Below are positions 29,733 to 41,869 of a stretch of 64,000 nt of DNA, piece after piece (the first letter of the stretch is position 1; every line of letters begins with the position of its first letter). Origin of the DNA: Stutzerimonas stutzeri RCH2 (GTDB taxonomy: Bacteria; Pseudomonadota; Gammaproteobacteria; Pseudomonadales; Pseudomonadaceae); contig NC_019936.1 in assembly GCF_000327065.1 (NCBI RefSeq), positions 1,364,001-1,428,000 of the forward strand. Reading direction: 5' to 3'. The notes under the pieces are model-generated. The model was not told the origin of the DNA and did not search any database. It saw nothing but the letters and a program-made list of their open reading frames with translations. A program made the position numbers and the translations under genes.

Positions 29733-31103
29733 ATGTCCTTTACTCGCAGACAGATTCTCACCGGCCTGGCCGGTCTTGGTGTCGTCGGCCTCGCCGGCAG
29801 TGGTGCGCGCTACTGGCTCGGCCGCCCGGCCGACATCACCACCCATGACTATGAGCTGATCGCCGCCCCGCTGGACGTGGAGTTGGTGCCCGGTCACGTC
29901 ACGCCCGCCTGGGCCTATGGCGGGCAGGCGCCTGGCCTGGAGCTGCGTGGCCGTCAGGGCGACTGGCTGCGGGTGCGCTTCATCAACAATCTGCCTGAGC
30001 CCACCACCATCCACTGGCATGGCATTCGTCTGCCGCTGGAGATGGATGGCGTTCCCTACGTATCGCAGTTGCCGGTATTGCCCGGCGAGTTCTTCGACTA
30101 CCGCTTCCAGCTGCATGATGCTGGCAGCTTCTGGTATCACCCGCACACCAGCAGTGCCGCCCAGCTGGGTCGTGGACTGGTCGGCCCGCTGATCGTCGAG
30201 GAGCGCGAACCGAGCGGTTTCCGCCACGAGCGCACGCTCAGCCTGAAGAGCTGGCATATCGACAAACAGGGTGCGTTCACCGAGTTCAGTGTGCCGCGCG
30301 AGGCTGCTCGAGGTGGCACGCCGGGCGTGCTGTCGACGGTGAATGGCACACATGCGCCCACGCTTGATCTGCCGGCCGGGCAGGTCGTGCGGCTACGCGT
30401 ACTCAACCTCGACAATACGCTGACCTACCGACTGAACCTGCCGGACGGCGAGGCGCGCATCTATGCGCTCGAAGGCCATCCAATCGCGCCGATGCCGCTG
30501 GGCAAGGAGTACTGGCTCGGTCCGGGCATGCGTATCGACCTGGCGCTGAAGGTGCCGGAGGTCGGCACGGAGCTGTCCTTGCGCAACGGTCCGTTGCGGC
30601 TGGCGACGCTGCGTTCGGTGGCCCATGACGAAACCGCCGGCGACTGGCCGCCGGCGCTGCCGACCAATCCGGTGGCGGAGCCGGATCTGCAGCGCGCGGA
30701 AACCCTGCGCTTCAACTTCGAATGGGCCGGTACCCTGTCGACCGACGCCGAGCAGGGCGGAGCCTATACCTTCTGGCAGATCAACGGCCAGGCCTGGGAT
30801 ATCAATGACAAGAGTTGTGCGGAACGGCCGATTGCAACGCTGAAGAGGGATGGCCATTACATCTTCGAGCTGCGTAACCTCAGCCAGTACCAGCATCCGA
30901 TCCATCTGCATGGCATGACTTTCAAGGTGATTTCCTCCAACCGCCGCAAGATCGATCCCTGGTTTACCGATACCTACCTGCTGGGCAAGAACGAAACGGC
31001 GCGTATCGCATTGGTCGCCGATAATCCCGGCGTGTGGATGTTCCATTGCCACGTCATCGACCATATGGAAACCGGTCTGATGGCGGCGATCGAGGTGGTA
31101 TGA
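29733..31103 (+). CDS. Tat-exported multicopper oxidase (laccase-like)
   Basis: 456 residues. The twin-arginine signal is MSFTRRQILTGLAGLGVVGLAG. Three cupredoxin domains carry all four copper motifs: HWHG (94-97), WYHPHT (His136, 138), HPIHLHG (388-394) and HCHVIDHMETGLM (438-450). At the type 1 axial position (Cys439 + 10) the residue is Leu449, not the Met of CueO and CotA, which predicts a higher-potential copper. There is no Met-rich insert as in CueO. Synteny with the guaA-tadA region of P. aeruginosa holds. The substrate is unknown. Confidence 0.92.
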   Translation: MSFTRRQILTGLAGLGVVGLAGSGARYWLGRPADITTHDYELIAAPLDVELVPGHVTPAWAYGGQAPGLELRGRQGDWLRVRFINNLPEPTTIHWHGIRLPLEMDGVPYVSQLPVLPGEFFDYRFQLHDAGSFWYHPHTSSAAQLGRGLVGPLIVEEREPSGFRHERTLSLKSWHIDKQGAFTEFSVPREAARGGTPGVLSTVNGTHAPTLDLPAGQVVRLRVLNLDNTLTYRLNLPDGEARIYALEGHPIAPMPLGKEYWLGPGMRIDLALKVPEVGTELSLRNGPLRLATLRSVAHDETAGDWPPALPTNPVAEPDLQRAETLRFNFEWAGTLSTDAEQGGAYTFWQINGQAWDINDKSCAERPIATLKRDGHYIFELRNLSQYQHPIHLHGMTFKVISSNRRKIDPWFTDTYLLGKNETARIALVADNPGVWMFHCHVIDHMETGLMAAIEVV

Positions 31104-31122
31104 GCAAGGGCAGGGCGCAGCA

Positions 31123-31605
31123 GTGAGAAAACCGTTGATCATCGACCGCAGCCAGGACGAGCGCTTCATGCGTGAAGCCCTGGCACTGGCGGCGCTGGGC
31201 GCGGCGCTGGGCGAGGTGCCGGTGGGTGCGGTGCTGGTGCAGGATGGGCAGATCATCGGACGCGGCTTCAACTGCCCGATTTCTCGGCACGACCCCAGTG
31301 CCCATGCGGAAATGGTCGCCGTGCGTGACGCGGCGCAGGCAGTGGAAAATTATAGGCTACCCGGTAGCACGCTCTACGTGACGCTGGAGCCCTGCAGCAT
31401 GTGCGCCGGGTTGATCGTGCACTCGCGCGTCCAGCGAGTCGTCTATGGCGCCACCGAGCCGAAGGCCGGCGTGGTTGTCAGTCGCGGCCAGTTCTTCGAG
31501 CAGGGCTTTCTCAACCACCGGGTGCTGGTCGAGGGTGGCGTGCTGGCCGAGGAGTGCGGGACGGTGCTCAGCGAGTTCTTCCGCCAGCGCCGGCAGAAGG
31601 GTTAG
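31123..31605 (+). CDS. tadA: tRNA-specific adenosine(34) deaminase
   Basis: 160 residues. It converts A34 to inosine in tRNA-Arg(ACG). The cytidine-deaminase fold zinc site is visible: HAEMVAV (His, catalytic Glu) and LEPCSMCAGL (two Cys). The start is GTG at 31123, 19 bases after the oxidase stop; the ATG at 31168 would remove a conserved N-terminal helix (DRSQDERFMREALALA). The last four bases overlap the convergent ABC ATPase gene. Confidence 0.95.
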   Translation: MRKPLIIDRSQDERFMREALALAALGAALGEVPVGAVLVQDGQIIGRGFNCPISRHDPSAHAEMVAVRDAAQAVENYRLPGSTLYVTLEPCSMCAGLIVHSRVQRVVYGATEPKAGVVVSRGQFFEQGFLNHRVLVEGGVLAEECGTVLSEFFRQRRQKG

Positions 31606-32695
31606 CGCGCCGCTGTTGTCGGCTGCAGCGTTTCATGGGCGGCGACGCTGCCCTGGGCCGGGAAGACCACCAGATGATCGGCAGCAATGGCGATGCCCAC
31701 CTCCTGCCCAGTCGGGTAGTCGGCGTGGCTGGTGAAGATCGCAACCAGTTGGTTGCCGGTAGGCAGTTGCAGCCGGTACAGCGTCGACGCACCGAGAAAT
31801 GTCTTGCCAACGATCAGCGCGCGCAGCGGACTGTCCGGCCTGTAGACGATGTCGTCCGGGCGCAGCAGCACATCCACCGAACTGCCTGCTGGCCAGGTGT
31901 AGGCGCGGTTGCCGCGGATCATGCCGAGCTCGGTCTGCACGGTCTCCGGATCGAGCAATTGCCCGCGGATGAAGTAGCCCTGGCCAATGAAGCTGGCGAC
32001 GAAGGGCGTCAGCGGTTCGTGATAGAGATTGAACGGGGTGTCCCATTGCTCAAGCCGACCATCCTTGAACACGCCCACCTGATCGCTCACGGCGAAGGCT
32101 TCTTCCTGATCATGGGTGACCAGAATTGCGCTGGTGTTGCGCGCCTTGAGGATTTCGCGCACCTCATGGCTGAGGCGCCGACGCAACTCCACGTCCAGGT
32201 TGGAGAATGGCTCGTCGAGCAGCAGCAGCGCGGGTTCCGGCGCCAATGCTCGGGCCAGTGCCACGCGTTGCTGCTGACCGCCGGAGAGCTCATGGGGGTA
32301 GCGTTTGCCGAGTGCTGACAGGTGCACCAGTTCGAGCATCTCGGAGACGATGCGCGAGCAGTCCGGCTGCCTGCGGATGCCGAAGGCGATGTTCTCCGCC
32401 ACGGTCAGATGGGGAAACAGCGCGTAGTCCTGAAAGACCATGCCGATGCGGCGCTTCTCCGGCGCCAGGGTAAGACCGGCACGGGAAATGACCGCATCTG
32501 CCAGTTGGATTTCACCCTGGTGTACCGGTTCGAACCCGGCGATAGCCCGCAAGGTAGTGGTCTTGCCGCAGCCGGAGGGGCCCAGCAGGCAGCCAATGTC
32601 GCCGCGGTTCAGATGCAGGTTGAGGTGCTGGACGATGCTCTGCTCGCCGTAGCCGCAGGCCAGATCACGCAGTTGCAGCAGTGGCGGCTCGGTCT

Positions 32696-32699
<4 letters not shown>
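31602..32699 (-). CDS. Orphan ABC transporter ATP-binding protein (FbpC/PotA-like)
   Basis: 365 residues. Walker [10 protein letters not shown], signature [15 protein letters not shown], Walker [13 protein letters not shown], switch His in LVTHDQEEA. The C-terminal extension from about 240 contains a TOBE-like regulatory domain ([12 protein letters not shown]), as in iron(III) and polyamine importers. No permease or binding protein lies nearby. Its ATG overlaps the argF stop (ATGA), so it is coupled to arginine synthesis. Confidence 0.92.
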
Positions 32700-33616
<917 letters not shown>

Positions 33617-33810
33617 ATCAACTACCTTTATTGCCGCAGCGCGATCCATTGCTTTTCGACAGAAAAAGGGGACCGACGACTGGGGGTCGCACGGGGAGCG
33701 ACGAAACGGGAAAGGCGCGATCTTATCCAGAAAGCAAGCGCAGGCGCAAATCCGGCCTATGCCAGCCATATCGGGCTGAATCGCAGTATTGGCGGCCCCT
33801 GCGCCATGAT

Positions 33811-33835
33811 AAAGCCGAGTCCTCCGCTCGGCTTT
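33811..33835. terminator. Isolated hairpin between divergent argF and grxD
   Basis: Perfect 9-bp stem AAAGCCGAG (33811-33819) / CTCGGCTTT (33827-33835). It sits between divergently oriented genes, where a terminator serves neither. It may end a small untranslated transcript or be part of the grxD leader. Confidence 0.45.
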
Positions 33836-33888
33836 CGCTAACGTTTTCCGTTACAATGCGCGGCAACCGTGTCTAGCCGAGGTACTCC

Positions 33889-34215
33889 ATGGATATCATC
33901 GAAACCATCAAAGAACAGATCGCCAACAACCCGGTACTGCTATACATGAAGGGCTCGCCCAATGCTCCGCAGTGCGGCTTTTCCGCTCGTGCGACTCAGG
34001 CTGTAATGGGTTGTGGTGAGAAGTTCGCTTACGTCGACATCCTGCAGAACCCCGAGATTCGCGCCAACCTGCCGACCTACGCCAACTGGCCGACCTTCCC
34101 GCAGCTGTGGGTGAACGGTGAGCTGGTCGGTGGTAGCGACATCATCCTCGAGATGTTCGAGAAGGGTGAGCTGCAGACGCTGATCAAGTCCGCTGTGGGC
34201 AAGACCGAGGCCTGA
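33889..34215 (+). CDS. grxD: Monothiol glutaredoxin Grx4
   Basis: 108 residues. The CGFS active site is in NAPQCGFSARATQ. Other glutathione-binding positions are in LLYMKGSP, NWPTFPQLWVNGELVGGSDI. CGFS glutaredoxins bind a bridging [2Fe-2S] cluster with BolA and deliver Fe-S clusters. GAGG lies 6 bases before the ATG. Confidence 0.97.
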   Translation: MDIIETIKEQIANNPVLLYMKGSPNAPQCGFSARATQAVMGCGEKFAYVDILQNPEIRANLPTYANWPTFPQLWVNGELVGGSDIILEMFEKGELQTLIKSAVGKTEA

Positions 34216-34244
34216 GTCTCAACCGCCACAACAGCGTTTTTGCG

Positions 34245-34276
34245 AATGCCCGCATCGAACGATGCGGGCATTTTTG
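34245..34276 (+). terminator. Rho-independent terminator of grxD
   Basis: Perfect 13-bp stem AATGCCCGCATCG / CGATGCGGGCATT with a 2-base loop, followed by a T-run. A textbook intrinsic terminator 30 bases after the stop. Confidence 0.9.
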
Positions 34277-34404
34277 TTGGTGGTTGAGATATCCAGTAAA
34301 GGATGGCGTTCGAGCTCACCGATCTTTATCGCAATTTGCCGGTCAGAGCACGCGTCGAGACCGAGTCTGCCTCGACCAATCATCGAACGAGAGTCCCCTG
34401 CCGT

Positions 34405-34767
34405 ATGCCTTATTTGCGAATGTTGCCCTTTCTGATCGTGCTGGCGGTCGTTCTCTTTGCCGGTCTCAAGCCAGACCCGGTGCCGCAGCTTTTCAGTCAG
34501 CAGGACAAGCTTCATCACATGATGGGGTTTGCGGCGCTTGTCTTTACGCTGCGACTTGCGTTTCCACGTCTGCCGATATTCTGGGGCGTTGGCCTGACGC
34601 TCGCGGCGGCGTTCGGGATCGAAATGGCACAGGGCATGCTGCCGCATCGAACGGCATCGCGTTGGGACATGGTCGCGAACGTGTTGGGCGTCCTGTCCGG
34701 TTGGTGTGGCTGGATGTTGGCACAAGCCTGGTGGCGCCAGCGGACAGGCGAGCCGGTGCCTGAGTAA
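34405..34767 (+). CDS. VanZ-like family inner-membrane protein
   Basis: 120 residues with about four membrane helices (LPFLIVLAVVLFAGL; MMGFAALVFTLRLAF; WGVGLTLAAAFGIEMAQ; VLGVLSGWCGWMLA). The VanZ-like pattern DKLHHMMGFAALVF ... GIEMAQGMLPHRTASRWDMVANVLGVLSG is clear. The function is unknown outside VanZ of glycopeptide resistance; no van genes are present. The start at MPYLRMLPFLIV is chosen over an in-frame ATG 34 codons upstream because the latter adds a polar, non-family segment. Confidence 0.85.
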   Translation: MPYLRMLPFLIVLAVVLFAGLKPDPVPQLFSQQDKLHHMMGFAALVFTLRLAFPRLPIFWGVGLTLAAAFGIEMAQGMLPHRTASRWDMVANVLGVLSGWCGWMLAQAWWRQRTGEPVPE

Positions 34768-34861
34768 GCGCTAGCCAGTTGGGCGCGTTTTCAGCGTGGC
34801 CCGAAGGGGTGGGCGAAGCGAATAACCTGGGACGCAGTCCCTGGTGAGAGTCCAGAGGCAA

Positions 34862-34893
34862 TAAAAAAGCCCCGGTATCAACCGAGGCTTTCA
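34862..34893 (-). terminator. Terminator downstream of tRNA-Asn
   Basis: On the minus strand AAAGCC.CGGT pairs with ACCG.GGCTTT with one mismatch and a 4-base loop, followed by T6. It lies directly 3' of the tRNA-Asn gene. Confidence 0.8.
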
Positions 34894-34897
34894 GATT

Positions 34898-34973
34898 TGG
34901 CTCCGCGACCTGGACTCGAACCAGGGACCCAATGATTAACAGTCATTTGCTCTACCGACTGAGCTATCGCGGA
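34898..34973 (-). tRNA. tRNA-Asn (GTT)
   Basis: 76 nt with CCA encoded. Acceptor stem TCCGCGA/TCGCGGA, D arm AGCTCAGTCGGTAGAGC, anticodon loop CTGTTAA with anticodon GTT, T arm CCTGGTTCGAGTCCAGG. The cloverleaf folds without mismatches in the main stems. Confidence 0.97.
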
Positions 34974-35037
34974 ACAACGGTGCGTATCCTACTGTTTGCA
35001 AAAGAGAAGTCAACCCTCTGCGCGATAGGAGCGGCGC

Positions 35038-35067
35038 CACTTCGGGGCCTGAAAAGGCCCCGAAGTG
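35038..35067 (-). terminator. Terminator hairpin of aromatic aminotransferase gene
   Basis: Perfect 13-bp arms CACTTCGGGGCCT / AGGCCCCGAAGTG around a GAAA loop on the plus strand. It lies 8 bases beyond the aminotransferase stop on the minus strand and is long enough to work for either strand. Confidence 0.75.
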
Positions 35068-35074
35068 GGATCAA

Positions 35075-36271
35075 TCAGAGCACCTGAACGATGGCGTCAG
35101 TGACGTGCCCGATGTTGCTGCGGTTCAGTGCGGCGGCGCAGATGCGGCCGGTGCTGATGGCGTAAACACCAAACTCGACGCGCAGTCGCTCGACCTGTTC
35201 AGCCGTGAGGCCTGAGTAGGAGAACATGCCGCGTTGGGCTGCAACGAAACTGAAATCCGTCTTCGCACCTTTGGCCGTCAATTGCTCCACCATGCTCAGC
35301 CGCAGTTCGCGGATGCGGCTGCGCATCTCGCCCAGCTCGGCTTCCCACATGGCGCGCAGTTCCGGGCTGTTGAGTACCGAAGCGACAATGGTGGCGCCAT
35401 GGGTCGGCGGGTTCGAGTAGTTGGTGCGAATGACGCGCTTGACCTGCGAGAGCACCCGCGCGGACTCCTCGCGGCTCTGGGTGACCATCGAAAGCGCGCC
35501 AACGCGCTCGCCGTACAGCGAGAACGACTTGGAAAACGAGCTGGAAACGAAGAAGGTCATGCCCGACTCGGCGAACAGGCGCACGGCGGCGGCGTCTTCC
35601 TCGATGCTGTCGCCGAAGCCCTGGTAGGCGATGTCGATGAACGGGACGTGATCCTGAGCGCGTAGCACTTCGAGGATCTGTTTCCAGTCTTCCAGGTTCA
35701 GATCGACACCGGTCGGGTTGTGGCAGCACGCGTGCAGTACGACGATGGAGCGGGGCGGCAGGTTTTTCAGATCCTGCAGCAGACCGGCGCGATCGATGCC
35801 ATGGTTGCTTGCGTCGTAATAGCTGTAGTTCTGTACCGGGAAACCGGCCGACTCGAACAGTGCGCGATGGTTTTCCCAGCTTGGGTTGCTGATGGCAACC
35901 ACGGCATCGGGCAGCAGTCGCTTGAGGAAGTCCGCGCCGACCTTGAGTGCCCCGGTGCCGCCAAGCGCCTGGGTAGTCACGACCCGGCCTTCGGCGATCA
36001 GCGAAGAATCGTTGCCGAACAGCAGCTTTTGTACGGCAGCATCGTAAGCGGCGATGCCTTCGATCGGCAGGTAGCCGCGCGGCGCATTGGCAGCGATGCG
36101 GGCATGCTCCGCCTCGACTACGGCGCGCAACAGCGGAATGCGACCTTCTTCGTTGTAATAGACACCGACACCGAGGTTGACCTTGTTCGGCCGCGTGTCG
36201 GCGTTAAAGGCTTCATTGAGGCCGAGAATAGGATCACGCGGCGCCATTTCGACAGCAGAGAACAAACTCAT
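35075..36271 (-). CDS. Aspartate/aromatic amino-acid aminotransferase (TyrB/PhhC type)
   Basis: 398 residues, subfamily Ia. Seen: NLGVGVYYNEEGRIPLL, LHACCHNPTGVDLN, FIDIAYQGFGD, the PLP lysine in SSSFSKSFSLYGERVG, and the substrate Arg in FGVYAISTGRICAA. It transaminates aspartate, tyrosine or phenylalanine with 2-oxoglutarate. It is divergent from uvrB, an arrangement I recall from P. aeruginosa. The 297-base gap to uvrB holds both promoters; I could not place a LexA box there. Confidence 0.94.
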   Translation of the reverse strand: MSLFSAVEMAPRDPILGLNEAFNADTRPNKVNLGVGVYYNEEGRIPLLRAVVEAEHARIAANAPRGYLPIEGIAAYDAAVQKLLFGNDSSLIAEGRVVTTQALGGTGALKVGADFLKRLLPDAVVAISNPSWENHRALFESAGFPVQNYSYYDASNHGIDRAGLLQDLKNLPPRSIVVLHACCHNPTGVDLNLEDWKQILEVLRAQDHVPFIDIAYQGFGDSIEEDAAAVRLFAESGMTFFVSSSFSKSFSLYGERVGALSMVTQSREESARVLSQVKRVIRTNYSNPPTHGATIVASVLNSPELRAMWEAELGEMRSRIRELRLSMVEQLTAKGAKTDFSFVAAQRGMFSYSGLTAEQVERLRVEFGVYAISTGRICAAALNRSNIGHVTDAIVQVL

Positions 36272-36568
36272 GGTGAGGGGGCTCGAAAGAGAAGAGTGAC
36301 TAGATTTACCACCCTCGCGTCGGCGCGCAGGGTGATGCGCAAACGGGGCGGTAGTATAGCGGTCATGCCTGTTGCCTGCGATATGCTACCGAGGTTTTCT
36401 GATCACTTTCGGTGCGTTTTGCGTACTGGAAAGATGGACGGTTTTCCGGCTTTGCGCGCTCATGCCAGGCGGTTGATTCGAAGTCGGCTCGCCGTCGCGC
36501 TAAACCTCGCTGGACGGCTGCGCAAGGTCCGGTTTTTGAAATTCGCACACGTTACCTAGAGAGGCGAA

Positions 36569-38584
<2,016 letters not shown>

Positions 38585-38761
38585 GGCTCCTCTGCCTGTT
38601 TAGCCTCAGGGCCATCGTTTACGGTGGCGCCGAAGCCGCTCTCTGTTCCGCTGTGCGTAGCAAAGTGCTCCAGTCGGTGTCCGGCTGGAGCCGGCTGCAC
38701 CTCGCCTGTTAACATTCGGCCCTTCTGTTTTTCTGTTCGTCCTATTCGTTCGAGATCATTC

Positions 38762-40243
38762 ATGACCACCGTCCGCACCCGTATCGCGCCGTCTCCCACC
38801 GGTGATCCTCACGTTGGAACTGCCTATATCGCGCTGTTCAATCTGTGCTTCGCCCGTCAGCACGGCGGTCAGTTCATTCTGCGCATCGAGGACACCGATC
38901 AGCTGCGCTCGACTCGTGAGTCCGAGCAGCAGATCTATGATGCGCTGCGTTGGCTGGGCATCGAATGGGACGAGGGTCCGGATGTGGGCGGTCCTCACGG
39001 CCCGTACCGGCAGAGCGAGCGCGGCGAGATCTACAAGAAGTACTCGGACGAGCTGGTTGCCAAGGGGCATGCCTTCCCCTGCTTCTGCAGCAGCGAGCGC
39101 CTGGATCAGGTGCGTGCCGAGCAGATGGCGAACAAGGAAACACCGCGTTACGACGGCCATTGCATGCACCTCGAGCCGGCCGAAGCACAGCGTCGCATCG
39201 CTGCTGGCGAATCCCATGTGATCCGGATGAAGGTGCCGAGCGAAGGCGTGTGTCAGGTGCAGGACATGCTGCGCGGCACCGTCGAGATCGGCTGGGACCG
39301 CATGGACATGCAGGTGCTGATGAAGGCCGACGGCCTGCCGACCTATTTCCTTGCCAACGTGGTCGATGATCACCTGATGGGTATCACCCATGTGCTGCGT
39401 GGCGAGGAGTGGCTGCCATCGGCACCCAAGCTGATCAAACTCTACGAATACTTCGGCTGGGAGCAACCGCAGCTGTGCTACATGCCTCTGCTGCGCAATC
39501 CGGACAAGAGCAAGCTGTCCAAGCGCAAGAACCCGACCTCGGTGACCTTCTACGAGCGCATGGGTTTTCTGCCGCAGGCGATGCTCAACTATCTCGGGCG
39601 CATGGGCTGGTCGATGCCTGACGAGCGTGAGAAGTTCACCCTGGACGAGATGATCGAGCATTTCGATATCCAGCGCGTGTCGCTCGGCGGGCCGATCTTC
39701 GATCTGGAGAAGCTGTCCTGGCTCAACGGCCAGTGGCTGCGCGAGCTGTCGGTCGAACAGTTCGCTACCGAAGTGCAGAAGTGGGCGTTTAATCTCCAGT
39801 ACATGATGCAGATCGCTCCGCACGTGCAGCAGCGCGTGGAAACCTTCAGCCAGATCGCGCCGCTGGCGGGCTTCTTCTTCTCAGGTGCATTGCCGCTCGA
39901 TCCAGCGCTGTTTGCGCACAAGAAGCTGGATGCCGCTCAGGTGCGCCAGGTGATGCAGCTGATCCTGTGGAAGCTCGAGGCGCTGCGCCAGTGGGAAAAG
40001 GAGCGCATCACCGCTTGCATCACGCAGGTAGCCGAACACCTCGGCTTCAAGCTGCGCGATGTGATGCCGCTGATGTTCGCTGCCATAACCGGGCAGGCCA
40101 GTTCGGTGTCGGTGCTGGATGCGATGGAAATCCTTGGTCCGGATCTGACGCGTTTCCGTCTGCGCAATGCGCTCGAGCTGCTCGGTGGGGCCTCGAAGAA
40201 GGAAGCCAAGGAGTGGGAAAAGCTGCTGGTGTCTATCGTCTGA
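38762..40243 (+). CDS. gltX: Glutamyl-tRNA synthetase
   Basis: 493-residue class I synthetase. HIGH-type motif in [21 protein letters not shown]-type in [10 protein letters not shown]. The C-terminal helical domain is the anticodon-binding domain of discriminating GluRS. The ATG at 38762 gives [14 protein letters not shown]; the upstream in-frame extension is not family sequence. Two tRNA-Glu genes, its substrate, lie immediately downstream. Confidence 0.97.
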   Translation: MTTVRTRIAPSPTGDPHVGTAYIALFNLCFARQHGGQFILRIEDTDQLRSTRESEQQIYDALRWLGIEWDEGPDVGGPHGPYRQSERGEIYKKYSDELVAKGHAFPCFCSSERLDQVRAEQMANKETPRYDGHCMHLEPAEAQRRIAAGESHVIRMKVPSEGVCQVQDMLRGTVEIGWDRMDMQVLMKADGLPTYFLANVVDDHLMGITHVLRGEEWLPSAPKLIKLYEYFGWEQPQLCYMPLLRNPDKSKLSKRKNPTSVTFYERMGFLPQAMLNYLGRMGWSMPDEREKFTLDEMIEHFDIQRVSLGGPIFDLEKLSWLNGQWLRELSVEQFATEVQKWAFNLQYMMQIAPHVQQRVETFSQIAPLAGFFFSGALPLDPALFAHKKLDAAQVRQVMQLILWKLEALRQWEKERITACITQVAEHLGFKLRDVMPLMFAAITGQASSVSVLDAMEILGPDLTRFRLRNALELLGGASKKEAKEWEKLLVSIV

Positions 40244-40343
40244 CCGCTTCGAGCAGGGGCGACCCTGCTGGTCAGTCCCGCCGATGGACGGTAAGTAGTT
40301 GTTCCTAATGCCAAAAAATCTGCGGGTCGGTCGAAATTTGTTG

Positions 40344-40372
40344 TTGACACTGCCTGGGGGCGCCCCTAATAT
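40344..40372 (+). promoter_or_regulatory. Strong sigma-70 promoter of the tRNA-Ala/Glu cluster
   Basis: -35 TTGACA (40344-40349, perfect), 17-base spacer, -10 TAATAT (40367-40372), followed by a GC discriminator GCGCCCCG. This is typical of stringently controlled stable-RNA promoters. Transcription would begin about 10 bases before the first tRNA-Ala. Confidence 0.9.
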
Positions 40373-40390
40373 GCGCCCCGTCCTCGAGAT

Positions 40391-40466
<76 letters not shown>

Positions 40467-40541
40467 ATCTCGAAGAGCAGAATTTGCCACCAACCTGTAT
40501 TCACCAGATATGGAAATACGGGTTGCGCTTGAAGGGTTTGC

Positions 40542-40617
40542 GTCCCCTTCGTCTAGTGGCCTAGGACACCGCCCTTTCACGGCGGTAACAGGGGTTCGAG
40601 TCCCCTAGGGGACGCCA
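40542..40617 (+). tRNA. tRNA-Glu (TTC), copy 1
   Basis: 76 nt with CCA encoded. Acceptor GTCCCCT/AGGGGAC, anticodon arm CCGCCCTTTCACGGCGG with anticodon TTC, T arm AGGGGTTCGAGTCCCCT. It is 75 bases after tRNA-Ala copy 1 and probably in the same transcript. Confidence 0.97.
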
Positions 40618-40661
40618 TTATTCAGCGATGCTTGCATCGCGCGTCGAGAGACGATAAATCC

Positions 40662-40737
<76 letters not shown>

Positions 40738-40785
40738 ATCACGGCTTGTCGATAAGCGGTTCATCGGCAGGTTTGCGAAGGTTTC

Positions 40786-40861
40786 GTCCCCTTCGTCTAG
40801 TGGCCTAGGACACCGCCCTTTCACGGCGGTAACAGGGGTTCGAGTCCCCTAGGGGACGCCA
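40786..40861 (+). tRNA. tRNA-Glu (TTC), copy 2
   Basis: Identical over its full length to the tRNA-Glu at 40542-40617, and 48 bases after tRNA-Ala copy 2. It is the last gene of the stable-RNA cluster. Confidence 0.97.
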
Positions 40862-40885
40862 TTTTTATTGCCCGTTTTGGGCTTC

Positions 40886-40922
40886 AAGGGGTCATCTTTC
40901 ATGAGATGGCCCTTTTTGTTTT
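40886..40922 (+). terminator. Terminator of the tRNA cluster
   Basis: Stem AAGGG..CATCT / AGATG..CCCTT with a small internal bulge and a 6-base loop, running into TTTTTGTTTTG. A good intrinsic terminator 25 bases after the last tRNA. Confidence 0.8.
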
Positions 40923-41053
40923 GTGCGGTGAAAAACAGGGCAGGGCGGCTGGCTTCTGAATGTCGCGTCATCGCGTACGACAACCTGCGTGACTCGCCGG
41001 CGTTGCTGCGCTTTCATAGGCCCATCGCAATCAGCTATCGAGGCATCTGACGA

Positions 41054-41503
41054 ATGAGCTGGGACCAGCCACAAGCATTCATCATCGATCTGCAGGTGCA
41101 GCCCGAGCACATCGACGAACTTGGGCATGCCAATAATGCGGTCTACGTGACCTGGCTTGAGCGCTGTGCCTGGCAGCACTCGCAAAGTCTCGGGCTTGGC
41201 ATCGAAGACTACCATCGTCTTGATCGCGCCATGGCGGTGCTACGGCATGAGATCGATTATCTGGCTGCTGCCTATGAGCGTGACGTTTTGCAGCTCGGAA
41301 CCTGGATATCCGAGTCGGATCAGCGATTGAAGATGAAACGTAATTTTCAGCTGATCAGACCTGCCGACGGCGCCACCCTGTTGCGAGCGCAGACCACCTT
41401 CGTCTGTATCGAGCTCTCCAGCGGGAAACCCAAGCGCATGCCGCCGGAGTTCGTCGACGGCTACGGCAAGGCGCTGTTGCAGCCGTACCCGCTGGAGCTG
41501 TAA
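41054..41503 (+). CDS. 4HBT-type acyl-CoA thioesterase (hot-dog fold)
   Basis: 149 residues. Conserved hot-dog motif: VQPEHIDELGHANNAVYVTWLERCAW, with the His/Asn region replacing the catalytic Asp environment of 4-hydroxybenzoyl-CoA thioesterases, then MAVLRHEIDYLAAAYERD. Cytosolic; the chain length and substrate cannot be told. It stands alone between the tRNA cluster and a convergent small gene. Confidence 0.92.
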   Translation: MSWDQPQAFIIDLQVQPEHIDELGHANNAVYVTWLERCAWQHSQSLGLGIEDYHRLDRAMAVLRHEIDYLAAAYERDVLQLGTWISESDQRLKMKRNFQLIRPADGATLLRAQTTFVCIELSSGKPKRMPPEFVDGYGKALLQPYPLEL

Positions 41504-41518
41504 CTGGCTGGTAGTTGG

Positions 41519-41770
41519 CTAGCCGCGCTGCTCGGGCTTCATCACGTCGCTATCGCGACGTTTTTCAGCATCCTCGCGCCAATCGTCCTGTACTTCTTTT
41601 TTCATTTTCGGATCGACGTCATCCTTGTTGTCGCGAACCTGATCATCGCCGTGTTTTTCTTGCTGAATATTGGTGCCTTGCGGCAGGGTGTTCATCATGT
41701 CCTGGTCAGCCATCGCGGTTGCGGAAAAAAGACCGCTTAGGACGATCGCGCCTGCATACAAGATTTTCAT
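41519..41770 (-). CDS. Small secreted, highly charged hypothetical protein (83 aa)
   Basis: Signal peptide MKILYAGAIVLSGLFSATAMA, then a mature part of about 62 residues that is almost entirely polar and charged (EKHGDDQVRDNKDDVDPKMKKEVQDDWREDAEKRRD) and probably disordered or a single helix. GGAGGTTC lies just before the ATG, a strong ribosome site, which supports a real gene. No family recognised. Confidence 0.75.
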   Translation of the reverse strand: MKILYAGAIVLSGLFSATAMADQDMMNTLPQGTNIQQEKHGDDQVRDNKDDVDPKMKKEVQDDWREDAEKRRDSDVMKPEQRG

Positions 41771-41869
41771 CTGAACCTCCGACTATCGGGGCGGTAAAAG
41801 GACTTACCATCTGAATAACCGACCCGTCGCGCTGAAGATTCGTTCACTCCTGCCCGGTGCACTGTTTTC

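Noticed and set aside
34405..34767. Glycopeptide-resistance VanZ
   Set aside because: Only the fold family matches; no vanS, vanR or ligase genes exist nearby and Gram-negative bacteria carry many unrelated VanZ-like proteins.
36272..36568. LexA box in front of uvrB, and SOS site near dinB
   Set aside because: No sequence close to CTGT-N8-ACAG was found in either upstream region, so no SOS operator is claimed.
40868..41050. 60-codon plus-strand frame after the tRNA cluster
   Set aside because: It begins before the tRNA terminator and includes it; no ribosome site or family, so not annotated.
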